DNA of 44,298 nucleotides from Aquimarina sp. RZ0. Lineage in GTDB: Bacteria > Bacteroidota > Bacteroidia > Flavobacteriales > Flavobacteriaceae. The stretch spans positions 1 to 44,298 of the forward strand of contig NZ_VTZU01000059.1 in NCBI RefSeq assembly GCF_008370685.1. The letters run 5' to 3'. Positions 17,495-26,409 of the stretch are shown here, in pieces. Under the pieces are notes generated by a model. It was not told the DNA's origin. It did no database searches and saw nothing but the letters and a program-made list of their open reading frames with translations. The number at the start of each line of letters is the position of its first letter. Within the stretch, counting starts at the first letter, position 1. The position numbers were made by a program, and so were the translations under genes.

Positions 17495-19096
17495 ATGTTT
17501 ATGATGGATAATTTAGGATTGATTGATACTATAATTTTAATTGGGTATTTTATCTTTATAGTTTTATTTGGTATTCGGTATTCTAAAAAAGGGAGTACAT
17601 CAACTAATAATTATTTTCTTGCAGGTCGTAAAATGACTTGGTCAGTTATTGGGTTTTCATTATTTGCTGCAAGTATTTCGAGTACTACATTAATAGGTAA
17701 GAGTGGTGATGCATATTCTACAGGAATAGCCGTTTTTAATTATGATCTGATTTCGGTACTGGTGATGGTATTTTTTGCCTTGTTCTTTTTACCTTTTTAC
17801 ATTAAATCAGGAATTTTTACAATTCCGGAGTTTTTAGAAAAACGTTTTGATGCTCGATCCAGATATTATTTTTCATTTATCACACTGATGGGGTCTACAT
17901 TTTTGGATGCAGCTGGAGCCTTGTATGCAGCTTCATTGTTGATGAAATTAGTGTTTCCTGCATTTAGTATAATAGAACTTTGTATAATATTTGCCATTAT
18001 TGTAGCTGTATATACCATTCCTGGTGGGTTATCTTCAGCAATTCGTGTGGATCTGATTCAGGGAATTATACTGCTGATTGGAACTTTTGTGTTAACATTT
18101 TTGGCTATGCAAAATGAAGGTTTTCAGTATATAAAAGATCTTTTGCAAAGCGATGATATAATGATGAAATTAATTAGACCAATGGATGATAGTTCGGTTC
18201 CCTGGTTGGGTATGATCGTTGGTATTCCTATTTTAGGATTTTATTTTTGGGGAAATAATCAAGTTCTTGTGCAGCGGGTTCTGACTGCAAAATCTGTTGA
18301 TCATGGCAGGAAAGGTGTTCTTATGGTAGGGTTTCTTACGGTATTAATTTTATTTGTTATTATTTTTCCAGCTGTAATTGGTAGAAAATTGTTTCCCGAA
18401 TTAGAAAAAAACGATATGATATATCCCAAAATGATTATAACTCTTATGCCAGAAGGAGTATTGGGACTAATGCTTGCTGCAATGATAGCTGCACTCACAT
18501 CATCGCTAAGTGCATTATTAAATTCTGTGGCAACACTCTTTACAATGGATTTTTATGTGAAATTCAAAAAAAACACATCTCAAAAGAGTCAGGTAATTGT
18601 AGGGAAAATTGTATCTGTAATTGTGTTGATACTAGCGGTAATTTGGGTGCCTTTTCTCTCAAAGTTTGATTCTTTATTAAAGTATTACCAAGAGATGCTA
18701 ACATATATAGCACCTCCTGTTGTCGCAGTGTTCTTTTTGGGAGTTTTTTGGAAAAGAATAAATAGGCACGGAGCTTTTTGGGGGTTGATAGCTGGTTTTT
18801 TGATGGCCGCATTAACGATAATACTGAAAACTGTTTTTGGATATGAATTATTAGAAGGGATGCATTTTCTACTAAAAGTTCCTTATTATTTTATATTTAG
18901 TGCCTTTATAATTATTGTGGTAAGCCTTTTTAGTACACCTGACGAAGAAGAAAAGATAAAAGAATTTATCTGGACAAAAGAGATTTATAAAAAAGAAACT
19001 GAGGAATTAATAGGGGTTCCTTTTTATAAAAATTTTAGGTTTTGGTCATTGGTTTTGGTTATTTTTTGTGGCTTCGTATTATTCTTATATCAATAA
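17495..19096 (+). CDS. Sodium:solute symporter (SSS family)
   Basis: A 533-residue inner-membrane protein with about 13-14 transmembrane segments. SSS marks are NNYFLAGRKMTW (~38-49), SLFAASISSTTLIGKSG (~54-70), the GGLSSAIRVDLIQG loop (~176-189) and ALTSSLSALLNSVATLFTMD (~334-353). It resembles the sodium/sugar (SGLT-like) branch common in polysaccharide-utilisation loci. It starts 34 bases after the GH-A gene and ends the GH130-GH-A-symporter block. Inferred role: Na+-driven import of the mono- or disaccharide that GH130 then phosphorolyses. Confidence 0.87.
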   Translation: MFMMDNLGLIDTIILIGYFIFIVLFGIRYSKKGSTSTNNYFLAGRKMTWSVIGFSLFAASISSTTLIGKSGDAYSTGIAVFNYDLISVLVMVFFALFFLPFYIKSGIFTIPEFLEKRFDARSRYYFSFITLMGSTFLDAAGALYAASLLMKLVFPAFSIIELCIIFAIIVAVYTIPGGLSSAIRVDLIQGIILLIGTFVLTFLAMQNEGFQYIKDLLQSDDIMMKLIRPMDDSSVPWLGMIVGIPILGFYFWGNNQVLVQRVLTAKSVDHGRKGVLMVGFLTVLILFVIIFPAVIGRKLFPELEKNDMIYPKMIITLMPEGVLGLMLAAMIAALTSSLSALLNSVATLFTMDFYVKFKKNTSQKSQVIVGKIVSVIVLILAVIWVPFLSKFDSLLKYYQEMLTYIAPPVVAVFFLGVFWKRINRHGAFWGLIAGFLMAALTIILKTVFGYELLEGMHFLLKVPYYFIFSAFIIIVVSLFSTPDEEEKIKEFIWTKEIYKKETEELIGVPFYKNFRFWSLVLVIFCGFVLFLYQ

Positions 19097-19279
19097 TTTG
19101 TTGAAATGATTTCAATCTTGTTTGTTTTGGTCAGAGCATTTGTATTTTGATATTGGGAATAATATCTTTAGTATTGGTTGCCGGAAAAATTATAGTCAGT
19201 ATAGTTGTTCCTGTCCGAAATTAAAGACTTTTTGAGATCTTCAATACATGTATACCCAATTGTGAGGATGTAATTGAAT

Positions 19280-19308
19280 TTTCAAGTTTCTTGAAATTAC
19301 AGTTTTTT
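19280..19308 (+). terminator. Possible terminator of the GH130-symporter block
   Basis: TTTCAAG (19280-19286), loop TTT, CTTGAAA (19290-19296), then TTACAG and a seven-T run. It is weak because the stem is short and lies ~180 bases after the stop. Confidence 0.4.
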
Positions 19309-19454
19309 TATATTGTTTTTTGATGCATTTCAATTTGTAGTTTAACACAAATATCATGGGATTAATTATATTTTGGTTTCCTTTACAAAACCAAAGATCC
19401 CTATCATATTTTTTGTTTCTGTTGCTTCAAAACATAAAAATCGAAATCCGTATG

Positions 19455-19475
19455 TACTCGATAATCGAGGTTTAA
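19455..19475. repeat. Left part of an outer repeat interrupted by the palindromic element
   Basis: TACTCGATAATCGAGGTTTAA, with an internal palindrome CTCGA-TAA-TCGAG, matches 41835-41855 with two differences. The other half of this repeat resumes at 19636 after the inserted element. Confidence 0.7.
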
Positions 19476-19635
19476 TACGATTTATAACTAAAAATTTCGC
19501 ATATTCATCGTTTCTTTTTCCTTTCTACTTCGTTTAAAAAATAAACCGTAGCTATAGCTATGCTTGATTTTTTTGCCTTGCATAAAGAAAAAATAATTTA
19601 ATGAATTTATACGAATTTTTTAATCACAAATCGTA
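19476..19635. repeat. 160-bp near-palindromic MITE-like element, complete copy
   Basis: The ends are inverted: TACGATTTATAACTAAAAATTTCG against the reverse complement of 19612-19635, with four or five mismatches in 24. The arms stay loosely complementary all the way to a perfect central palindrome TAGCTATAGCTA (19549-19560). TAA directly flanks both ends (19473-19475 and 19636-19638). A related locus at 41834-41928 lacks the insertion and reads straight through with one TAA. The first 122 bases recur in inverted orientation at 1-122. It has no coding capacity. Confidence 0.8.
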
Positions 19636-19716
19636 TAAATGCTCCGAATCTTGCCTCGAATCCGAAATGTTTCTTTCAATAAATACTTCACGCGCTTTCC
19701 CAGAGGTAGTTTACTA
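19636..19716. repeat. Right part of the interrupted outer repeat
   Basis: TAAATG, CTTGCCTCGAA, TTCAATAAAT and GAGGTAGTTT words occur in the same order and near the same spacing as at 41853-41926. It runs up to the end of the AraC gene. Confidence 0.65.
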
Positions 19717-19724
19717 TATGTTTT

Positions 19725-20594
19725 TTATAAATAATCGTGTAAAGTCACTTTTTGATAATTCTGTTTATAATCTTTTGGAGTGCTGCCTAACTTCTTTTTA
19801 AATGTTTTATTAAAATTTGATAAAGTTTTAAAACCTGATCTATAAGAAACTTCATTAATCGCCATCTGAGTTTCGAGTAATAATTTTGTAGCGATCCCTA
19901 TTCTGTAATCAAGAATATATTGCGTAAAACTTTTGCTGGTTCTTTTTTTAAAAAAATGACTAAATGCAGATTCAGACATATTGATAATTTCTGCTACAGT
20001 ACTTAGTTTTATTTCTTCAGAATAATTACTCTCTATATAATTTATGACACTGTTAATTCTAAGATCTTTCCCTTCTGGGGAGCAGTTGGAAATTGGGGAG
20101 CTAGATAGTTTTTTTTTATCAGGAGAAGTAGCCAGTTCTTGCAGAATTTCGAGAAAAAATAAAAAATTACAGAACGAATTAGAGTCATAGAGCTGAGCTA
20201 TCTTTTTACCTACTCTATCTCTTGTTGGATTAGAAAATGAAATTCCTCTTTTGGAGAGGGCTAACAAATCTGTTATTTCATTGAACAGATCAAAATTCCC
20301 AAATTTAGATTTCAAAAAAAGTTCCGGAAATTGAATTGTAATTACAGTAGCATTGGTAGTAAGTTCTTCTGATTTCCACATATGCTGGAGATGCGGTCCT
20401 AACAATACCAAATCTGTGTTTTCACAGTCTTCTATGGAATCTCCTACGATTCTTTTACCAGAAAAATTAGTTATAAAGTTAATCTCATATTCTGGGTGCA
20501 CGTGAAGTGGATAATCAAAATTAGCGTTTTCATGTCTTAAAATCACAAAAGGATCCTTTGATTTAAGTGGGGTAATTTCTCTAATAATCTTCAT
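19725..20594 (-). CDS. AraC-family transcriptional regulator
   Basis: A 289-residue DNA-binding regulator. The N-terminal half (~15-100) is a cupin-like sensor domain (FDYPLHVHPEYEINFI..SGKRIVGD..). The C-terminal 100 residues carry the two-helix-turn-helix AraC domain (LSTVAEIINMSESAFSHFFKK, then INEVSYRSGFKTLSNFNKTFKKKLGSTPKDY). It is divergent from the SusC gene with 230 bases between starts and lies between the two halves of the locus. It is the obvious candidate for sugar-responsive control of both. There is no transmembrane segment, so it senses a cytoplasmic ligand rather than acting as a hybrid two-component system. Confidence 0.9.
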   Translation of the reverse strand: MKIIREITPLKSKDPFVILRHENANFDYPLHVHPEYEINFITNFSGKRIVGDSIEDCENTDLVLLGPHLQHMWKSEELTTNATVITIQFPELFLKSKFGNFDLFNEITDLLALSKRGISFSNPTRDRVGKKIAQLYDSNSFCNFLFFLEILQELATSPDKKKLSSSPISNCSPEGKDLRINSVINYIESNYSEEIKLSTVAEIINMSESAFSHFFKKRTSKSFTQYILDYRIGIATKLLLETQMAINEVSYRSGFKTLSNFNKTFKKKLGSTPKDYKQNYQKVTLHDYL

Positions 20595-20790
20595 TAGTTG
20601 GGTTTCTCGAGCTCTTGGGGTAAATACCAGAGTTTTAGTTTTTTAAATTATTACTGATGATTAACGTTATAAAAATATAAATAATAATTGAATATTATTT
20701 CCTTAGTATTAAAAAAAATAGCTGTATAATAATTTCATAAAATGAGGATAAATAGACTTTAGAGTATCAGAAATATACGGTTTCCTACTT

Positions 20791-20798
20791 TACATTTG
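20791..20798 (+). promoter_or_regulatory. -7 box of the SusC operon
   Basis: TACATTTG matches TAnnTTTG, 26 bases upstream of the ATG at 20825. No TTTG lies 19-21 bases further upstream, which would fit an activator-dependent promoter such as one using the divergent AraC protein. Confidence 0.5.
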
Positions 20799-20824
20799 CA
20801 GTGTAAACAACCAATCATCATTTT

Positions 20825-23800
20825 ATGAATAAAATATGTTATTTAATTCTATTTGCATCAATATTGCTCTTTAATACTACGGTCTTAGCTCAAACCGTGG
20901 TGACAGGACTGATAATTGACGAAAATGGAATGGGAATCCCTGGAGCTACTATATTAGAAGAAGGTACATCAAATGGTAGTTCAAGTGATTTTGATGGTAA
21001 TTATTCTATCAAAATTTCAAGTAAAAATGCCGTATTACAATATTCTTATGTGGGATATGTTACGCAGAGTATCAAAGTAAATAATAAAAAGGTTGTTAAT
21101 ATTACATTATTTGAGAATACCGAAGAATTGGATCAAGTAGTTGTCGTAGGATATCAATCAATAAGGAAAAGTGATCTAACAGGTTCTGTTTCCCAATTAA
21201 ATATAGAAACAGAGGAACTGTCTGAGATTCCTGCAAATTCTGTAGAAGAACTTCTAATAGGTAGGATTCCAGGTTTGGTAATAGGAAATCCATCTGATGC
21301 TCCTGGAGCAGGTCTTACTGTAAGAATTAGAGGGGCCAGTTCGTTTACTGCAACAACTCCATTAATTGTAGTTGATGGTTTTCCATTGGGAGATGCCGGT
21401 AATCTACAGCAAATTAATCCAATTGATATTGTTTCTGTAGAAGTGCTAAAAGATGCATCTGCAGCCTCCATATATGGTTCTAGAGGTGCCAATGGAGTAA
21501 TATTAATAACGACAAGACGTGGTAAAGAAGGTAAAATGAAAGTCAGTTTTTCTGCACTGACTACAGTGAGTACATTTTCGTCAGAGTTTGATTCATTCAC
21601 AAACCCGGTAGATTTGGCAGTGTTAACAGACGAGAGTCGAGTAAACTCAGGGTTAACTCCTATTTATGTAGGTGCAGAGGATGTTAACGGTACATTTTTT
21701 CCTTCTATTCAGCAATTAAGAGCAGGTTTTCCAACGACTGATTATATAGATTTTTCTTTTAGAAACCCGATTAACTATAACTATAATGTTAGTATTACCG
21801 GAGGAAATGAAAACACCAAGTATAATTTTGGTCTTAATTTTATCACCTTGGATGGTGCCGTAACAGAGGATAACTTGTCAAAAACGACAGCTAATTTTGG
21901 TATTGATCAAAACTTAACAAATCGATTGAGTGTATCTTCTAATATAGTATTTTCCAGATCAAAACGAAATGACAATAGTGGTTTGTCGTTTAATAGAAAT
22001 TTGACATTTCCAATATTTGATGAAGATGGCAATTTTTTTAGAGCAAATGATAATGATTTTGGAAACCCAGCAGCCTTAACAGCTCTTAGGGTTAATGAAA
22101 CAACTAGTCTGGATTTAACATCTTCATCGATACTCCTTTGGGATATTACTGATGAATTACAATTTAAATCTCAATTTAATTATAGTTTAGGTTCTTCATT
22201 TCAGGAACGTTTTTTTCCATCAGAATTCACTCAATTAGGTAATGAAGGAAATGGAGTAGGTTTTAATGATAATTTTCAGAATCAGCGTGTTGTAACAGAT
22301 GCCTATTTTACATATGATAAAAAACTGGGAGATTACCACAAGATAACATTGCTAGGCGGGTACTCTAATGAGTATTTTGATGTTCGTACTTCTCAATTGA
22401 GAGCACAAGATTTTGTTAATCAATCTCTGGGAGCAGGTAATTTAAGTTTGGGTGCGAATCAAAGAGTCGCTAATAACTTCTTGACGACCACATTGAACTC
22501 TGGGATATCACGAGTTAATTATACATATGCAAATAAAGTTTTATTGACCTATACTGGTAGAGTAGATGGATCTTCCAATTTTGGAGCGAATAACAGATGG
22601 GCTTTTTTCCCATCAGGAGCCATAAGTTGGAAAATGCAGAATGAAGGTTTTATTAGAAACGGACTTCCTTTTATTAATGAGTTTAAACCAAGAGTAAGTT
22701 GGGGAATAGTAGGAAATCAGGCAATAGGTCCTTTTGAAACGCTAAATAGATTAGGAGAGGGAAGATTTTTTAATAATGGAGGTTTTGTAACGACTGTCGG
22801 ACCAGGAATCATTAATAATAATGGAATATTTGTAGAATCCCGCGGATTAGGAAACCCTGATTTAAAATGGGAAACCACTGAAGTTTTTAATGTAGGATTA
22901 GATTTTGCAGCATTTAACAAAAGAGTAAGCTTTAATATTGATTACTATAATAAAATCACCGATGATCTCTTGGTGGATAGTAATTTACCACCTTCGTCTG
23001 GATTTGATTTTTTAAGAATTAATGCAGGAAAAATAGAAAATAAAGGAATAGAAGTTGGGCTTAATATGGATTTGTTTAGAGGTGAAGATTTTCAATTTTC
23101 TGCGGGCATTATATTTAATAAAAATGAAAATAAGGTGATTAGTTTAGGTCCTTCTGAATTCACATCTGTTTTGAATGATGAATTTGGGAACCAATTCAGG
23201 TTTACAGGAGTTAATTTTAGAGATCAATTTCGTTCCTCAATAAATACACTAGTGATAGGTCAACCAATTAATGTGTTTTATGGAGCACGGGTACGAGGTA
23301 TTATACAATCTGAAGCAGAAGGTTTGGCAAATGGTCTTACGGGAGTAAATGCACAAGCTGGAGAATTTTTATATGAAGATTTGAATGGAGATGGAGTTGT
23401 AGAGCCTTTTGGAGCAGACAGAACTGTTATTGGAGATCCTAATCCGGATTTTGTAGGGAGTTTGTCCTTAAACTTATCTTATAAAAGATGGAGTCTTAGT
23501 ACATTGTTTAATGCTTCTTTTGGAGGAGATGCAGTTCATATAAATCAATTCAGTACACAAGCAGGTGGAGGAAGTACTAGTAATCAATTACAGCGATGGA
23601 CTCCTGATAATAGATCAAATGAGTTTCCTTCTTTGAGAGAAACCAGAAATGTAGCTTTCTCTGATTGGTGGATACAAGATGGATCATTTGTTAAGGTACA
23701 AAACCTTAGAGTTCGATATGATATAGATACTTCTGGTATAAAATATCTTGCAGCTACCAAGTTTTATGTCAATGTAGATAACCTTTATAATTTTACTGAG

Positions 23801-23899
23801 TATACAGGATTGGATCCGGAAATTAACCCAGAAGGGATTGATGAAAATAGTATTCCCAGGTTAAGAAAATTCACTTTTGGTGTAGAGGTCTCATTTTAG
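20825..23899 (+). CDS. SusC-like TonB-linked outer-membrane transporter
   Basis: A 1024-residue outer-membrane glycan importer. A signal peptide (~1-22, ending VLAQ) precedes a CarboxypepD_reg-like domain (VVTGLIIDENGMGIPGATI, ~24-100). The SusC plug signature follows: LDQVVVVGYQSIRKSDLTGS (~101-120), LTVRIRGASSF and PLIVVDGFP (~165-186), VEVLKDASAASIYGSRGANGVILITTRRGK (~205-235). The barrel ends in FTFGVEVSF. The SusD gene starts 16 bases later. The pair should import an oligosaccharide through a lid-gated channel. Confidence 0.95.
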   Translation: MNKICYLILFASILLFNTTVLAQTVVTGLIIDENGMGIPGATILEEGTSNGSSSDFDGNYSIKISSKNAVLQYSYVGYVTQSIKVNNKKVVNITLFENTEELDQVVVVGYQSIRKSDLTGSVSQLNIETEELSEIPANSVEELLIGRIPGLVIGNPSDAPGAGLTVRIRGASSFTATTPLIVVDGFPLGDAGNLQQINPIDIVSVEVLKDASAASIYGSRGANGVILITTRRGKEGKMKVSFSALTTVSTFSSEFDSFTNPVDLAVLTDESRVNSGLTPIYVGAEDVNGTFFPSIQQLRAGFPTTDYIDFSFRNPINYNYNVSITGGNENTKYNFGLNFITLDGAVTEDNLSKTTANFGIDQNLTNRLSVSSNIVFSRSKRNDNSGLSFNRNLTFPIFDEDGNFFRANDNDFGNPAALTALRVNETTSLDLTSSSILLWDITDELQFKSQFNYSLGSSFQERFFPSEFTQLGNEGNGVGFNDNFQNQRVVTDAYFTYDKKLGDYHKITLLGGYSNEYFDVRTSQLRAQDFVNQSLGAGNLSLGANQRVANNFLTTTLNSGISRVNYTYANKVLLTYTGRVDGSSNFGANNRWAFFPSGAISWKMQNEGFIRNGLPFINEFKPRVSWGIVGNQAIGPFETLNRLGEGRFFNNGGFVTTVGPGIINNNGIFVESRGLGNPDLKWETTEVFNVGLDFAAFNKRVSFNIDYYNKITDDLLVDSNLPPSSGFDFLRINAGKIENKGIEVGLNMDLFRGEDFQFSAGIIFNKNENKVISLGPSEFTSVLNDEFGNQFRFTGVNFRDQFRSSINTLVIGQPINVFYGARVRGIIQSEAEGLANGLTGVNAQAGEFLYEDLNGDGVVEPFGADRTVIGDPNPDFVGSLSLNLSYKRWSLSTLFNASFGGDAVHINQFSTQAGGGSTSNQLQRWTPDNRSNEFPSLRETRNVAFSDWWIQDGSFVKVQNLRVRYDIDTSGIKYLAATKFYVNVDNLYNFTEYTGLDPEINPEGIDENSIPRLRKFTFGVEVSF

Positions 23900-23915
23900 A
23901 ACAAAAAATAACATT

Positions 23916-25406
23916 ATGAAGAATTTAAATATACTATTAATAGCATCATTGTTAATTTGTGTCGGTTCTTGCTCTCTGGAACCTGAGCCTACAACTTTCT
24001 TAACAGATTCTAATTTTTATAATACTCCGGAAGAAGCAAACTCTGCTGTATTGCATTCATATCAGACAATGACTTTTCTGGATTATTTAAGACCTTATAT
24101 GAATATTCCAACTGCTGCCTCTGAGGAAACCTTTCCTAAAGAAGGGGAAGGACTTAATATAGATCAATTTGAAATTTGGAATGTTGATGACAGAAATCAA
24201 AATTTAGAACAATTTTTTAGATTGACATATATAGGATTAAACAGGGCAAATACGGTTATCGAAGTTACAGAAGATGTGGATTATGACGCTTCTCTGGGAG
24301 CAAGGTATCAAGGAGAAGGTTTGTTTTTGCGTTCTTGGCATCATTTTATGCTTGCTCGTCTTTTTGGATCATTCCCACTTAGGTTATCTGCAGTAGACGA
24401 ACTAGGTGAAGTACGTGGTACACCGGATGCATCTATAGAAGAAGTGTATACATCTATAATTGCAGATCTAAAAAAAGCGATAGATCTATTACCGATACAA
24501 AGAGATGGGGGAAGAGCAGATAAAGTAGCTGCTCAGGCATTGTTGTCCAAAGTGTATATTACTATGGCATCTGCCAAAGAAACAGGGAGTCCTGGTTATG
24601 AATGGGTATCTGATGCAAATACATACTACACGCTTGCCTCTGATATGGCGTCTGAAGTAGTTAATGGGCAATCAGAATATACTTTTGACCCTGACTTGTT
24701 ACATGTTTTTGATGTGTCAGAGCCTGAGAGTTTTAACGGTCCGGAACATATATTCTTTATACCTCAGGATCGTAATGGGCTTGTAGAAGGAGAGTTTTCT
24801 AAACTATCTAAGTTTTTCATTCCTGCAAATGCACCTTCTATTTCCTATATAAATGACCCAGAGCGAACAGTAACACATGGTGGTTTTGGAGTATATGTTT
24901 CTGAAACACAATTCTTAAATTCTTTTGAAACATCAGACCTGAGAAAAACAACCCTTATTGTAGATGAGTTATTAGATGAAAATGATGCTGTGATATGGAC
25001 TCCAACGGGAGGAGAATCCAGACCATTCTCTAGAAAGTATATAGATCCTAAGTTTATAGGGGATAATACCAGTACACATCCTTATTTATTGAGATTTACT
25101 GATATATTATTGATATATGCTGAAGCACAGGGACCAACGCCAGAAGGATATGCAGCAGTTAATCAGGTGAGAGAAAGAGCTGGATTACCCGCATTATCAG
25201 ACGGTTTGTCTATCAGGGAATTTAGAGATAAAATTATAGAAGAACGTTCTTTTGAGCTGGCTTTTGAAGGAAATAGGTTGTATGATTTACGAAGAACGAA
25301 TAAGGTAGAAAGTGTATTACGAGATATTTATGGAAAAAATATTGTGAATAGCGCATATTTTTATCCAATACCAGCTATAGAAAGAGAATTAAACCCTACA
25401 AATTAG
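23916..25406 (+). CDS. SusD-like glycan-binding lipoprotein (RagB/SusD family)
   Basis: A 496-residue surface lipoprotein and lid of the adjacent SusC channel. Lipobox VGSC gives acylated Cys19, followed by acidic/proline residues (SLEPEPT). SusD family marks are NFYNTPEEANSAVLHSYQTM (~38-57), LGARYQGEGLFLRSWHHFMLARLFGSFPL (~130-158), TPR-like helices with DKVAAQALLSKVYI (~200-213) and the C-terminal motifs LLRFTDILLIYAEA, INQVR-type VNQVRERAGLP, and RSFELAFEGNRLYDLRR. It is 9 bases from the next lipoprotein gene. Confidence 0.94.
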   Translation: MKNLNILLIASLLICVGSCSLEPEPTTFLTDSNFYNTPEEANSAVLHSYQTMTFLDYLRPYMNIPTAASEETFPKEGEGLNIDQFEIWNVDDRNQNLEQFFRLTYIGLNRANTVIEVTEDVDYDASLGARYQGEGLFLRSWHHFMLARLFGSFPLRLSAVDELGEVRGTPDASIEEVYTSIIADLKKAIDLLPIQRDGGRADKVAAQALLSKVYITMASAKETGSPGYEWVSDANTYYTLASDMASEVVNGQSEYTFDPDLLHVFDVSEPESFNGPEHIFFIPQDRNGLVEGEFSKLSKFFIPANAPSISYINDPERTVTHGGFGVYVSETQFLNSFETSDLRKTTLIVDELLDENDAVIWTPTGGESRPFSRKYIDPKFIGDNTSTHPYLLRFTDILLIYAEAQGPTPEGYAAVNQVRERAGLPALSDGLSIREFRDKIIEERSFELAFEGNRLYDLRRTNKVESVLRDIYGKNIVNSAYFYPIPAIERELNPTN

Positions 25407-25415
25407 AAAGCAGTT

Positions 25416-26345
25416 ATGAAAGTAAAAATACTTTTGCTCCTATTTATTGCGTCAATTGTTGATTCCTGCGTGGAAGATCCGTTTGAAGACATCATTAGTG
25501 ATGACAGGCAATTTTTAAGCTTTAATATGCCAGGTCAGGTGGGACCTGCAATGATAAAATCTATTGGTGATAATGAAGGTACTATCGAGGTTTTTCTAAA
25601 TGTATCAAACATTGATTTATCATCTATAGTACCAACTTTTGATGTGTCTGAATATGCCCAGGTAAGCCCTCAAAGTGGGAAAGCACAAGATTTTAGCAGT
25701 AATAACATAGGATATCAGGTTATTTCAGAGTCTGGGAAAATTAGAAATTGGACAATCAAAATTACACCATATGAATCTGCAATTGATGGTGCCTGGAATG
25801 TAGATAAAATATTATATGATTGGCATATTGGTCTAAATCAGACGTGGGGTTATGGAGTTTTTGGAGAATATGATGAAGAGAATATGACATATAATCCAGA
25901 GCAATATCAACCAGAAGTATTTTCTAATGATTTTGGGAATGTAGCTTTTGAAGAAGATAATACTATAGAATTTATGACCACTACTATTAATGAAGATGGT
26001 AATGCCGAAGGAACTTTTTCATATAAAGCAGGTAGTGATAATACTTTCGCCTCATTTATTCTCAACCCAGATCATACAGGAGCTTCGCGCGATTATTCCG
26101 CAAGGTTTAGAAAGATACATCGAGGAGATGGTGTTTGGGAATTTAATCAAGGAACAAGAGTTTTAACACTTTGGGATAAAAATAAAAATGGAGCTAAAAC
26201 AGAAGGTGTATTAAGCGTAGATGCAGATGGTAGTATAAGTATTGCGTATGATACCTGGATTAACGAATATAGTTTTGATCATTTTGAAGCAGAATCACAT
26301 ATACAAAGCGCAATTTCAATGTTTTATTACTTTAAAAAAGGATAA
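25416..26345 (+). CDS. Surface lipoprotein of the glycan locus (SusE/SGBP-position)
   Basis: A 309-residue lipoprotein (lipobox VDSC, Cys18, followed by acidic EDPFED, which fits surface export in Bacteroidota). Residues ~30-110 look like an Ig-like beta domain (IEVFLNVSNIDLSSIVPTFDVSEYAQVSPQSG...) with the NWTIKITP closing strand seen in DUF5018-type domains. Residues ~120-309 form a separate beta-rich domain with several Trp and Tyr (WHIGLNQTWGYGVFGEYDEENM; RVLTLWDKNKNG). Position after SusD suggests a glycan-binding or substrate-delivery protein. I do not recognise the C-terminal domain. Confidence 0.7.
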   Translation: MKVKILLLLFIASIVDSCVEDPFEDIISDDRQFLSFNMPGQVGPAMIKSIGDNEGTIEVFLNVSNIDLSSIVPTFDVSEYAQVSPQSGKAQDFSSNNIGYQVISESGKIRNWTIKITPYESAIDGAWNVDKILYDWHIGLNQTWGYGVFGEYDEENMTYNPEQYQPEVFSNDFGNVAFEEDNTIEFMTTTINEDGNAEGTFSYKAGSDNTFASFILNPDHTGASRDYSARFRKIHRGDGVWEFNQGTRVLTLWDKNKNGAKTEGVLSVDADGSISIAYDTWINEYSFDHFEAESHIQSAISMFYYFKKG

Positions 26346-26409
26346 GACATAAATAGAGATGTATTGGATAGTACCAGTGAGATTTTACGATGATTAAAAA
26401 TGATAAAAA

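Noticed and set aside
1..19596. A 19-kb composite transposon bounded by inverted copies
   Set aside because: The repeats carry no transposase, the identity ends exactly at the small element's own terminal repeat, and the segment holds conserved housekeeping genes. Two independent MITE insertions explain it better.
19601..19801. 66-codon open frame
   Set aside because: It runs through the palindromic element and outer repeat and into the antisense of the AraC gene.
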